Source: Neocallimastix lanati (nom. inval.)
Lineage: Eukaryota > Neocallimastigomycota > Neocallimastigomycetes > Neocallimastigales > Neocallimastigaceae
Assembly (NCBI GenBank): GCA_016946835.1
Contig: JACVTC010000049.1
Location: 147,501 to 209,500, forward strand
DNA length: 62,000 nucleotides
Direction: 5' to 3'
Part shown: one piece after another, positions 1 through 19,695 of the stretch
Layout of the letters: every line of letters starts with the position of its first letter
How positions within the stretch are numbered: position 1 is the first letter of the stretch
The notes under the pieces: model-generated
What the model saw: the letters and a program-made list of their open reading frames with translations, nothing else
Database searches by the model: none
What the model was told of the DNA's origin: nothing
Position numbers and translations under genes: made by a program

Positions 1-8496
<8,496 letters not shown>

Positions 8497-10229
8497 TGTT
8501 TCATGTCATATAAGAACAAAACTTTAATTGTTTTTTAAATAAAAAAAATTGCTTTTTTTTTTAAAAGTAGTGTATTTTATAAAATAAGTAGAATAATAAA
8601 ACAAAAAAAATAATAATAATGTAATAATATAAAAAAGAAAATAGATATATATATGATTGGTATATCAAAATAATTGAAAAATATAAAATTTTATTGTTTG
8701 TTACACTATTATATTTAGTTTATAAAATATAAAAATAAAAATAAAGATAGATTAAAAAAAAAAAGTGAGTATATTTAAATATATTTAATAAAGTGTTTTA
8801 TATAAATAATAATATAAAAGGTTCAATTTATTAATTTTAATAATTAATTGAATTAATTGAATACCTCTAAAAATAGAATAAAAAATAAAAAAAAAAAATT
8901 TAATTAATAAATGAAAATAACATATAAATAATTTATATTACTTAAAATATTTTTAAAATATTTACTTTAAATATTAAATAATAAAAATATTATAAATTTA
9001 ATAGTTTTCCTTTTGTTAACTTTGCTTAAAAGCACATTAACTTTTTTATATATTACTTTATTTTATCTCAAATCTTTTTTTTTTTTTTTTAAACATATAA
9101 TTAGTCACTATTGTAATAATATAATTCAAAAAAAAAAAAAAAAAAAAGAAATAAAAATAATATTTATATATTATATATATTTATTTTATATATATATATT
9201 TTTTTCTTTTGATTAGTTTTGAAAAAAAAAAATTGAAAATAAATAAAATATAAAAATTAAAATAAAAAATAAAAAAAAAAAAAAACTTTTATTAATATAT
9301 AAAATATAATTTATATCATAATTAATAGTATTCATTCTAATATATTGAATTAATTATTATAATATATAGAAAGTAGTATTAAAACTATTCATTTTTTACA
9401 AAAAAAAAATATTATTTTAAAAAAAAAAATACTAATGAATGTTTTAAATATTCATAATTAAGTTGATTCTATCATATATTATATTATATGTATTATATGT
9501 ATTATATATATTATGTATATTATATATATTATATGTATTATATATATTATGTATATTATATATCAAATTTGCTTCAACAATCTATTTTACGCTACTTTAA
9601 TTTGGTTATTCTTTTTTTTTTTTTTTTTATTCTTATTTGAAGATAATTTTCATATATTAACTATAATGTATATATTATTTAAAATAAATATATTATATAT
9701 AATATTATATATAATGGAATATACATGATAATTTATATTATTAACATTTTATATATATATATAAATGGTTATCATTTTATAATTAAAGGATAAAATTATA
9801 TACATATATTAGAATATAATTATTCATATATTATGTAGTATATATTATAATTAATTTATATAAAATATAAAAATTAAATGCTTTAATATATTATAAATTT
9901 CTTAATTTGTTAAATTAAAACAAATAAATATTGTTTAATATATTATGATTATATTCATTAAAATTATAATTATAGTTTAAAATATAAAAAATTTTTCTAA
10001 ACTATTTAATTTATTTAGTCATTCATTGATTATATTTATTCATTCATTTAATTTTATATAACTAATTATTTAAATAATTAATATTTATACATTTATATAT
10101 TATTAGAGCTTAATAATTATTTTCTTTTATTTATTAATTTTTTTTATTATTTATATATATATATAATTATTTTTTATTTTTACTTAATGTTCCCTTTTAA
10201 AGAATAAAGAGGAAACGTCAATTAAAAGT

Positions 10230-10252
10230 AGCCTTTTATATCACAAAAGGCT
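10230..10252. other. Small perfect hairpin AGCCTTTT/AAAAGGCT
   Basis: An 8-bp perfect inverted repeat (10230-10237 and 10245-10252) with a 7-nt loop. It stands out because it contains G/C in near-pure A/T surroundings. Function unknown; there is no flanking gene closer than 1.7 kb. Confidence 0.5.
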
Positions 10253-10370
10253 GGTTAAATTTTATGTTACTTCTTCTTATTTTAAAATTATAAAAGAGGA
10301 AATAAATTATTATAATATTTCCAAAAAATATAATTTTTATTAATTTTTATTATTATTTTGTATTTTTTCT

Positions 10371-10402
<32 letters not shown>

Positions 10403-10854
10403 TTTTAATAATAGAATGAAAAGTAATTAAACAGGTCTTTTTTATATTAGAAAAGAAAAGGATCATAATTTAATAGTGTTATAAAGATTAATTTTATGAA
10501 AATACAAAACAAAAAAATTAAAAATGAAAAAAAAAAAATTAATATAAATTTTTATATATTGATCACTAAAATGAAGTTGAATCCATCATTATCTAATTTT
10601 TTATTATTATTATTTTTTGTTAAAGAAAAAAAAAAATTGAATTTATATATTATATATTTATACATTAAAAAGATAAGTTGAAAAGTAATCTTTTTTTTTC
10701 ATCTTAAAAGAGTACTTTTCTCTTTTTCTTTTTTCTTTTTTTTATCTTTGTTAAATAATTTAAAAACAGAGAGAGAAAAAAAAAAACTTAAAATTAATAA
10801 ATTTTATTAATTTTATTTTAAATATGAATATGACAAATATGAATATTAATTATT

Positions 10855-10985
10855 CTTATTATATATTATTATTTCTATTATATATTATGTTATTATATAT
10901 TATTATTATTTCTATTATATATTATGTTATTATATATTATTATTATTTCTATTATATATTATGTTATTATATATTATTTTATTAT
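10855..10985. repeat. A/T minisatellite, period about 37
   Basis: Three to four near-identical copies of a unit containing TTTCTATTATATATTATG, with copies starting near 10872, 10909 and 10946. Non-coding simple repeat. Confidence 0.7.
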
Positions 10986-11570
10986 TTTTATTATATATTA
11001 TTATTTTTATTATTTAATTTTCCATAATCTAAATTTTATTAAATTATTTATATATAATATGTCAATAAAAAAAAATAAAATAAAATAAGATAAAAGGTTT
11101 AAACTAAAAATTAATGTTTATTAAATGAAACAGTGGAATATTAAAAAGAATGAATTGTTTATTATAGTTATAAACAATCTTATTTTTTATTATAAAAACT
11201 ACTAACATCCATATGATTAAGTTTTTATTTGATGAAATAAAAAAAAAATAGGTGAATTAAATATTATTTTTTTTATCATATCACTAAATTATTATAATGA
11301 AAAATTAATAGATCAATATATATAATTAATATAATGGGATAGAATAAAGTAATATATAGTAAAATAAAACAATAAAACTGTCAAAGAATTCTTTTTTATT
11401 TGTTATGATATATCTAAATATTCCTGTCACATAGATATAAATAGTTGAGATACAGATATTTAACTATTAATAAAACATTTTTTTTATATAAAACAAATTT
11501 GGAATACAGTTTAATTACATTGTTTGCAATAAAGCTAATAAACATAAGATGTACTTTTATGTAGAAATTA

Positions 11571-11609
<39 letters not shown>

Positions 11610-11639
11610 TCTATTTTATTTTTTTATATTTTCAATTCT

Positions 11640-11782
<143 letters not shown>

Positions 11783-11939
11783 GAATAACAATATAACTTT
11801 TTTTTTTTAAATTTTTTATGATTAATTAATATAATAAAGAATAAAAGAATAAAAATAAGTTCAAAAGTTAAAAAAAAAAATTTTCTGTGTGAAGTATACT
11901 CTGTGTTGTAACATGTTCACCAGTTTAAATCTAAAATAA

Positions 11940-12201
11940 TAAAACAAAAAGTGCTGACGCTGTATCGATATGGCAAAGGAATAGTGCCGTTAGTAGTCCT
12001 GTTAATTCTCATCAATACGTATTGGCCAAAAACAGTACAGTTCTGACAATAGAACCTATAGTAAGTAATTCAATTTTTTTTTTTTTGATGACCTTTCTTG
12101 TGGTTCAAGGGGGAGAGAGTTTAATGGATACTACACAATCTATTTTTCAAAGATGTTTTTTTTTTTTTTTTTTTTTGCTAAACCTCTCAAAAAAAAAAAA
12201 G
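11940..12201 (+). mobile_element. LINE 3' fragment, plus orientation, facing copy A
   Basis: Degenerate match to the very end of the LINE protein seen intact in copy D: around 11953-11990 it can be read as ADAVSIWQRNS, corresponding to SVDVVLIRHND, and 12110-12155 resembles the GESLVDTTLSILKM segment of copy D. It is broken by a T run (12158-12175) and ends in a short A run (12190-12201) that may be a remnant tail. It lies tail to tail with the minus-strand copy A starting at about 12205, so it is either an inverted piece of A or a separate insertion. Confidence 0.6.
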
Positions 12202-14237
12202 TAACTCAAAAAAGCTACTGATGATTGGTATTGGTATTAGCAAGATACTCCACAAGCCCCACATTATACGGAACAGTAGAACCCCTGTGAACTTTTTTAG
12301 GAGTTTGTTCATTTAAAGGTCTCCAATTCCCCAGTATTGAATTGTAGAGCTCATCTAAAGCTGAAATTTCACCAAGAAAGGAATATATATAAATATACCT
12401 GTTGATGAAATTTTCATATTCTAAGATACTAGAATACGAAAGACAGTAAAGAAAGATTCCCTTACACTATTGGCAAATAAAATGAATGGGTTATCGATAA
12501 AATCTAAAAGATTTACATACGACATAAAGAAAAAAGGTAGAGCATTCAACTATCCAATGGATAAAAAGATTGATCACCTTTTCCACACAGCAAGGGCAGA
12601 ATTTATGTACAATCGTCAGAAACTCTTCCACTTCTAATTGCAATAGTGGCATTCTATTTGTAGACCAGCTCTTAATCTTAAAGATTGATCCAATTAAAAC
12701 CTAAAACTTAAAAATGAGGGTATTCAAGGCTGAACTTAAATAGATTTCTAGTATTTTAATAAATTTGAAGTTATCGTAATTCGTAGCTTTAATTCCTTGG
12801 AATTTAGCAACATCAGACCAAGAAGATTTCAATAACATTATTTGTGAATTTAGTGATATTTTTTTTTTTTTTTTTTTTTTTTACCTAATTTTCTTGTAAG
12901 AGCATCAGTGATTTTTTTTTTCGACTAAGAAATAATGTGGCATAGAAGGGATATGGTTTATGAGATCTTTAATGATACATTTAGAGTTTCTCCATTTATA
13001 AAAAGCATTTTATTTTGAAGAGAAACACAAAAGTCAGCAATTGGAAATACTTGAAGATCACGAGATAAGGCATAAACACTAACCATTGAGTTCTTTATAT
13101 ATATATATATATATATATAACTCTTTACATAATCAGAGTAGTGAACATCTTGAGAAGTAGTTATTTGAAAAATATTTCATTTTTTTTTTTTTATACATAT
13201 GTTGGGACAATTTGAATCTTCTAGATGGAGTAGGAGCATGAAAATTTTCTGAATCTTTTTTTTTTTTCTTACATGAAAGAGATAAGAGGGAAAGTGATCT
13301 GAAAATATCATTGAATGTACTACAAACAGATACCTTATTAATGTATTCCTTCATTTTTTTTTTTTTTGATTAAATAAAAACATGATCAATACAAGACGAT
13401 CTACCATTTCGAGCCCATGTGAAATTGAGACCCGATATAAGTTTTTAGTGAACCACTGATGAGATGATTTATTAAGTATAAAGCTTTCTAAAACTTTCTA
13501 AATGGGATTTAGACATATTAAAGTCACATATAAGAATAGAAGGAGTAATTAGTATGTTTCTTCATCCAATTAGTAATTTCTGAAAAGGCATTCGTTCTTT
13601 CATCCTTATGAGTGACCGTAGGAACATAAATATTACCAATAGAGCATTTAACTCCCCCAAAAAAAAGAAGTTAATGTTGACAGAAATGATATTACTTATA
13701 TTCAAAAGGATTCATTACCGTTGATTTAGTTTCAAAAGAAGAAAATTTATTGTTAAATGTCTTAAACATAACTGAAAGTTCAAATTTTGTTGGTTTTGAT
13801 CCAATTAATTTTTTTTACAAGATAGGAAGGCAATGAGTGAGAATAAATAAAATATTTAGATAATTAGCTTATCCTTAAAATTAAATAATTTTCCATATTA
13901 GGTGTGTGTGTGTGGGGGTTTTTTTTTTTTTTTTGTAATTCCATGAACTATTTTCAATACAATTGGAAATATTTATACTAAGAAATTCTCAAAGTTTACT
14001 AACAGGCCATGATTGAAAGATCATGAATAAAGATAAGAATGAAATCTTTATTCCTAATATCGAATCTTCGAAGGCCTTGCCGTAAAACAGGAATAGTTGC
14101 ATTACTTGAAGAAGTATTTTCCATTTCGAAGAAAACCTAAAAAATAAAATAAAAGAAGTAAAAAAATACATAATAATAATAATAATAATCAAAATAGATA
14201 ATTTTTTTTCAATATTAAAAATAAAAAAAAAAATAAA

Positions 14238-14522
14238 AATAAAAATAAAAGAGAAAATAAACTCCCTTTAAATAGTATTACAAAAAAAATAATAGTGATT
14301 GTTTGATTTTGTAAAGTATTGATTTTATCAAAACTTTACAAAATCAAACAATTACAAAATAAAATAAAAATAAAATAAAAATAAAATAAAAAATAAAAAT
14401 AAAAATAAAAGAGAAAATAAACTCCCTTTAAATAGTATTACAAAAAAAAATAATAGCGATTGTTTGATTTTGTAAAGTATTGATTTTATCAAAACCTTAC
14501 AAATTCAAACAATTACAAAATC
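14238..14522. repeat. Tandem-duplicated unit with a 19-bp hairpin
   Basis: A unit of roughly 160 bp occurs twice (from about 14238 and about 14395), each with the A-rich lead-in, the sequence AACTCCCTTTAAATAGTATT and a hairpin. In the first unit the arms 14298-14316 and 14334-14352 are perfectly complementary over 19 bp with a 17-nt loop. In the second the right arm has two mismatches. It lies inside LINE copy A, between the leader and endonuclease matches. Confidence 0.75.
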
Positions 14523-14529
14523 ATCAAGA

Positions 14530-14593
14530 ACAACGATAATATTCACCACTATCACTTTTTTTTTTTTTTTTTTTTTTACCTTGTTATCGTTGT
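14530..14593. other. Inverted repeat around a T run
   Basis: ACAACGATAA at 14530-14539 and TTATCGTTGT at 14584-14593 are perfectly complementary over 10 bp and enclose a run of about 23 T. Meaning unknown; it lies inside the decayed LINE copy A region. Confidence 0.5.
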
Positions 14594-14711
14594 AATAATA
14601 TTTATAATTTTTCACAAGAGTTAGAAAGTTATTGTTTCAAGAATCTTTCTGCAAGAACTGATAAATATTTAAGTAAAAATAAACCAGCATGTATATTCTG
14701 TTATAATGAAT

Positions 14712-14748
<37 letters not shown>

Positions 14749-15245
14749 CTTTTGAATAATTGCTTTTCTTTTTCAATTAATAATGCTCTTTAAAACGTAA
14801 AAAAAATTTACTGTTGAATAATCATATATTAGCTAAAAACGTAGATGTAAATACAATGTTAGTTGTAAAAGACTATAAAAAGATTCTCATCCGATAAATA
14901 AAGTCTTATACAAGTGCTTTATAGTGAATTAATCTCCTTCATATTTCCATTATACAATAGTTACATGAGTTCATATAATACTATAAAAAAAAATTAAAAA
15001 AAAAAAAAAACATATATACAAAAAATAATGCTAAAAGTTAAAAAATACAATAGATTCCAAGAAATACAATAGATTCATTACAATGATAAACAAAATAATT
15101 ATAAAAGTTAAAAAAATACAATAGATTCATTACAATGATAATATGTAGAAACTACATTGATCATGATATTATTAATTATAATTATACAACACCAATGTTA
15201 CTTCATATTCAGTTTAAAACGATATAATACAACGCCAATCTTGCT

Positions 15246-15297
<52 letters not shown>

Positions 15298-15602
15298 TAT
15301 AAAACATCAGGTTCACTTTCAATAGTCTTCCTATTTTCCTAATTTTCTCTCTCTTCGTACTAGAAGCCACTTAAGAAAGGATAATCATTGATTATCATCA
15401 AGAAGAATCAACAGAAAGCTGCAATTATTAGTACACCTGATATAGGTTATTTCTTTTCCATTCAACCCTTTCATGGACCTGGAAAACCAGTCCATATCAT
15501 TGGGCTCCCATATTCTTTTTTAATAATTTAAATCATTAAAAATAATGTCTGTATCTCTTCTACCAAAAAAAAAAAAGGACGACGTTATCTCATCGGTACC
15601 AT

Positions 15603-15605
<3 letters not shown>

Positions 15606-15637
<32 letters not shown>

Positions 15638-18150
15638 CTTAGAGAATAACTTTATTTAATTTATAATAATAATAAAATTACATGAATTAAATGAAAAAAT
15701 AACAAATAAAATACATGAAATAAAATATTATATATTATAAAATTATAAAAGTGCGTTAGAAGCAATAGCTTCTAACTTTTCCCATTCCCCGATAATAATA
15801 ATAAAATTACATGAATTAAATGAAAAAATAACAAATAAAATACATGAAATAAAATATTATATATTATAAAATTATAAAAATGCGTTAGAAGCAACAGCCT
15901 CTAACTTTTCCCATTCCTCGATGAATAACACCACGTCCATTATTGCCAGTAATAATTTCAATATTAGTGCTGTCTAACGAATCAGTATTAGTTTTTTCAC
16001 CGGGAGGTGAAAATCCATGCCTTATCATTTCGACGTCGACGCTCTTGGCAACGGTAGATTCAACGGCATACCATTTCATTATCAAACTAAAAGATCGACA
16101 AATTAATGGTATTACATTTGTTAGAAACTCTGGCAATCCCCACAAAATACGGAACAGTTGACGAAGTTGAACTTTGTTTAAAAATATTGTCAACTAATTG
16201 TCTTTGTTCCCCATCATTAACTTTAATTTTTGAATATATTGAACGCCCACCAAGAAGAGCACTCAATATATAATAATAAATATTATTATCATAATCCTTT
16301 TCTGAATCTAAAGAAACATCCAAGGATTTTTGTTCAATTATCATTGCAAACTTCAAAAAGAGATCATTTAGGCAATCTTCTGAGACGATTTTTCTTTTAA
16401 TGGAAATACTAATGTCAAATTTAAAACCACACTATAATTCGAGAAATCCAAAAGAATCCCAACTGATACTTAGGATATTGAAATGTTAAGTTTCTGATTT
16501 CTGAAATAAATCCAAAATCATTCTCCTTGTAAATAATTGCTTTTTTAGTTTTTGAGGGTTTGAAGACATCCCTTTCCCAATAAAACTTTTTTATTTCACT
16601 TGTTTTTTTTTACCATTTAATTTCTTATCCAAAGTCCTTGATTCTTTAGTCCATGAGTAATGTGACATAGTAGGAATATTATTAGTGAGATGATTAGTAA
16701 TACATGATGAATTTTTCCATTTTCTAAAGCATCGTAATTGAGATATAGCACAGATAGCTGAAAGAGGAGGTATTCTCAATTCACGAGTAATATCATAGAG
16801 ACTAACAGAAGAATTGCGAGATTTAAATCCATAACTCCAATAAAAGTCCTCTATTAATAATTTTTTGAGATTTAGAACATCTGCTCTTATTTGAACCAAA
16901 GAGAGGAGCATAATATATAACAAGACTAAGAATAAACGAAATTAAAACATATTTCTTCAATGGGAGAGGAACAGATTTATTAATAAGAAATCGGAAGTAT
17001 AAATTTAACCTGACATTTAAATTACTGCTTAATTTGGATTGTATAGGTTTCATTGATAAAGATTCATCAAAAGGAATACCAAGATAAGTATAGTTGTCAG
17101 TTTTAGGTAATTTGTTACTACCAATAAAGAAAGATGGATCTTCATAGTTTATCGGTTTAACAAAGTTAATCGGTTTTTACAACTAGAGTAGCACACTTAT
17201 TATTAATTCCAAAAGTCATTTCATTTTTAATAGCCCATTCATGAACTTTATTCAAAATTTTCTTAAGAGCTTGTTTAAATGGAGCAACTAAAACAATATC
17301 ATCCGCAAAAAGTCCACCACAACAATATTGAGAATCTAAATATACACCATACTTATCACAATTATCCAGTACATCATTAATGAACAAATTGAATAAAATG
17401 GGAGATAGAGAGCATTCCTTGTCTAACACCACGATTAATCGAAAATTCTTCTGAGAGATTACCATTAAAAAAAGCACGAACTTTAGAAGATAGATAAAGA
17501 TTCTTTAAAAACAGATGACATTTATCTCTAATTCCTAAGTTTTATAATTTGGTCAAAATATTAAAGATAGGTACTAAATCATAGGCTTTTTTTTTAAGAT
17601 CTAGAAAAAGTAAGATAAGTAAAAATTTCCTTGAAATTTTCTTCTTTGACATATCTCTCTAATTGAAATAAATAAACTTATGTATTCTTCTTTATTTCTA
17701 AATCCAAATTGTTTAGGTCTAACAAATTTATGTTCAAGGGCATATTTAGCAATTCTATTAGTAACAATCTTTGAAATAATTTTTAAAGCCAACATTAATA
17801 AGAGAAATATCACGATAATTATTACAATCCGAAAGATCTCCTTTTTTTGGAATTGATATTATAGAAGCCGAATTCCACTCTTCAGGGAAATCACCATCCC
17901 AGATTTTGTTAAATAATGAAAGTAAACATTTAGCACACTTAGAGTAGTGATCATCTGAAGAATCATTTTGATTATCGGATAAATCAGATTTACTAAAGAA
18001 GGCTTTAAAAAGTTCAATTGGAATACCATCGGGACCAGGAGCTTTATTATTTTTCATATCAATCACAGTGTTTTGAATTTCTTCCATAGTAATAGAATCA
18101 TTAATATCCCAAGTAGGATTATTATTAGAATTAGTTCATGATGAATTGGA
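15606..18150 (-). mobile_element. LINE copy B, 5'-truncated, with RT and C-terminus
   Basis: Minus-strand non-LTR retrotransposon ending in an A tail (T run 15606-15634 on plus). Split across frameshifts it encodes, from 18090 down: the RT N-terminal motif NNKAPGPDGIPIELFKAFF, IISIPKKGDLSDCNNYRDIS, FVRPKQFGFRNKEEYISLF, CSLSPILFNLFINDV, the catalytic GLFADDIVLVAPF box (FADD form), KNEMTFGINNKCATLV, then C-terminal pieces (SLYDITRELRIPPLSAICA, SYGFKSRNSS, GLPEFLTNVIPLICRSF, KSVDVEMIRHG) that match copy D. Frameshifts and stops make it non-functional. Weakly LINE-like, somewhat GC-richer sequence continues to about 18300. The 3' end (AATAAAGTTATTCTCTAAGTCT before the tail) resembles that of copy D. 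Confidence 0.88.
15662..15919. repeat. 129-bp tandem duplication at the 3' end of LINE copy B
   Basis: Two adjacent copies (about 15662-15790 and 15791-15919) at a constant offset of 129 bp, differing at only a few positions (for example AGCAATAGCTTC versus AGCAACAGCCTC). Each spans part of the 3' UTR and the last coding bases of the element. Confidence 0.9.
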
Positions 18151-18299
18151 AAAATACTAAAAAAAAAAAAAAAAAAAAATTTCATAATGAATTTAAATAT
18201 ATCAATTCATGGAAATGCATTTTAGAAAACCATCGAGGAATGACTATTTTTTTCCATAACGACTAAGGGCACCATTCTAGACAGTCGTCGTCTTCAAAT

Positions 18300-18561
18300 A
18301 TTTATTGGAAACCATATGGAAATCAATACAACTAAGAAAAAAATTATTTTCAAAATCATAAATTCTTTTTCTTTATTTTTATTTTTTTTTTTTTTTTTAT
18401 TTTTTTTATTTTTATTTTTTATTTTTTTATTTTTTTATTTTTTATTTTATTTCTTTATTACTATGAATTTTAATTTCTATTCAAAAATTATATTTATTTT
18501 TTTTTTATTCTTTTATTGTTTTAATTATGTTAATTATATTTATTACATACAGTAAAATTTT

Positions 18562-18598
<37 letters not shown>

Positions 18599-19307
18599 TA
18601 ATATTATTTCATTTTATTTTTTTTTTATTTTTTTTTTTTTTTTTTTACTATAATGATATTTATAAAATTTACAATACTGTTATATTATATATATATATTA
18701 ATTTTTTGTTTTTTTTTTTTTTTTATTAATTTTTTTTTTATTTATTATTATATAAAAATATATATTAATTATAATAAATATATTATTTATATAAAACTTA
18801 TAAAAGAATTTAATAATTTATAATAATATTTGATTAATTTAATTGATTATATTTAAATTATTATATTATTAATAATGAAAAATTAAAAAAAAAGAAAAAT
18901 AAAGATCAAATTTATTATTAACTTTATTCTTCTTATATAAAAAAAAAAAAAAATTATTTTCTTTTATATACTAAATAGTAACTTTTAAAAAGGTGTTTGT
19001 TTTTTTTTTTTTTTCATAGTAGGATCCTTTTAAATTATGGCTTAAAAGTCACCTTAATTCATTCTCTTTATAATATATATAATATAAAGTTATATTAATA
19101 ATAAATAATAATTATTAATATATTTAAATATAAATAAATTAAAAATATATATAATATAAATCAAAAATTATTCATAAATATATTATAAATTCTTTAGTTT
19201 TTTTTTTTTTTTTCTTTCAGTTTTGTATTATAAATATATATTTATATTGTTTTATATATATATTTTTGTTTCTCATGAAGAACCAATTTTAATTCTATTG
19301 TTTTTCG

Positions 19308-19341
<34 letters not shown>

Positions 19342-19356
19342 AACCAATTTTAATTC

Positions 19357-19389
<33 letters not shown>

Positions 19390-19404
19390 AACCAATTTTA
19401 ATTC

Positions 19405-19437
<33 letters not shown>

Positions 19438-19690
19438 AACCAATTTTAATTCTATTTTTTTTTTTTTTAATTATTTTTACTATTATTACAACTACTTTTT
19501 TATTTTTTATTTTTTTTTATTTTTTTTTTATTATTACTTTTTTTTATTATTATTGTTATTATTATTATTTTATTGATTTTGAATATTTTATTGATTTTGA
19601 TAAAAGCTTTAACGAATATTTATATATTTAATGAAAAAAAAACTATAATAATAATTTATTTATTTTTTTTTTTTTATAAATATTAATAAA
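18300..19690. other. T-rich spacer downstream of the kinase gene, no gene seen
   Basis: Mostly long T runs and TTTTA repeats with no coding signal on either strand. It lies 3' of the minus-strand kinase gene and contains the T-run minisatellite at 19280-19455. Confidence 0.6.
19280..19466. repeat. Minisatellite GAACCAATTTTAATTCTA plus long T run
   Basis: Four copies of GAACCAATTTTAATTCTA start at 19280, 19341, 19389 and 19437, each followed by a T run (about 30 T between the central copies), with periods of 61, 48 and 48 bp. On the minus strand each unit reads as a short unique word followed by poly-A. Confidence 0.9.
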
Positions 19691-19695
19691 AAAAA

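Larger units (their letters stand above)
8497..11636. other. Intergenic A/T-rich spacer, no gene seen
   Basis: More than 85 percent A/T with many homopolymer and TA runs and no credible coding segment on either strand. It holds the upstream region of the PHIP/BRWD-like gene (purine-rich AAAG repeats at 8435-8467 just upstream of its start), a minisatellite at about 10855-10985 (period about 37, three or more copies) and a small GC-containing hairpin at 10230-10252. No promoter element can be assigned with confidence. Confidence 0.6.
12205..15600 (-). mobile_element. LINE copy A, decayed, reverse transcriptase missing
   Basis: Minus-strand non-LTR retrotransposon, badly broken. From its 5' end: about 15180-15530 is the reverse complement of the leader of copy C (shared AGTGAACCTGATGTTTTATA and AGTAACATTGGTGT). 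About 13380-13900 encodes pieces of an apurinic-type endonuclease (IGNIYVPTVTHKDERTNAF, ILICDFNMS in place of the usual GDFN motif, FTWARNGRSSCIDHV). About 12205-13130 matches the C-terminal region of copy D. The 240 bp or so between the endonuclease and C-terminal parts is far too short to hold an RT domain, so RT appears deleted. Long A/T runs interrupt the former frame at many points. No function is expected. Confidence 0.75.

Noticed and set aside
12205-15600. Twin-priming inversion for LINE copy A
   Set aside because: Twin priming inverts the 5' part upstream of a direct 3' part; here the direct 3' piece and inverted body lie in the opposite order.
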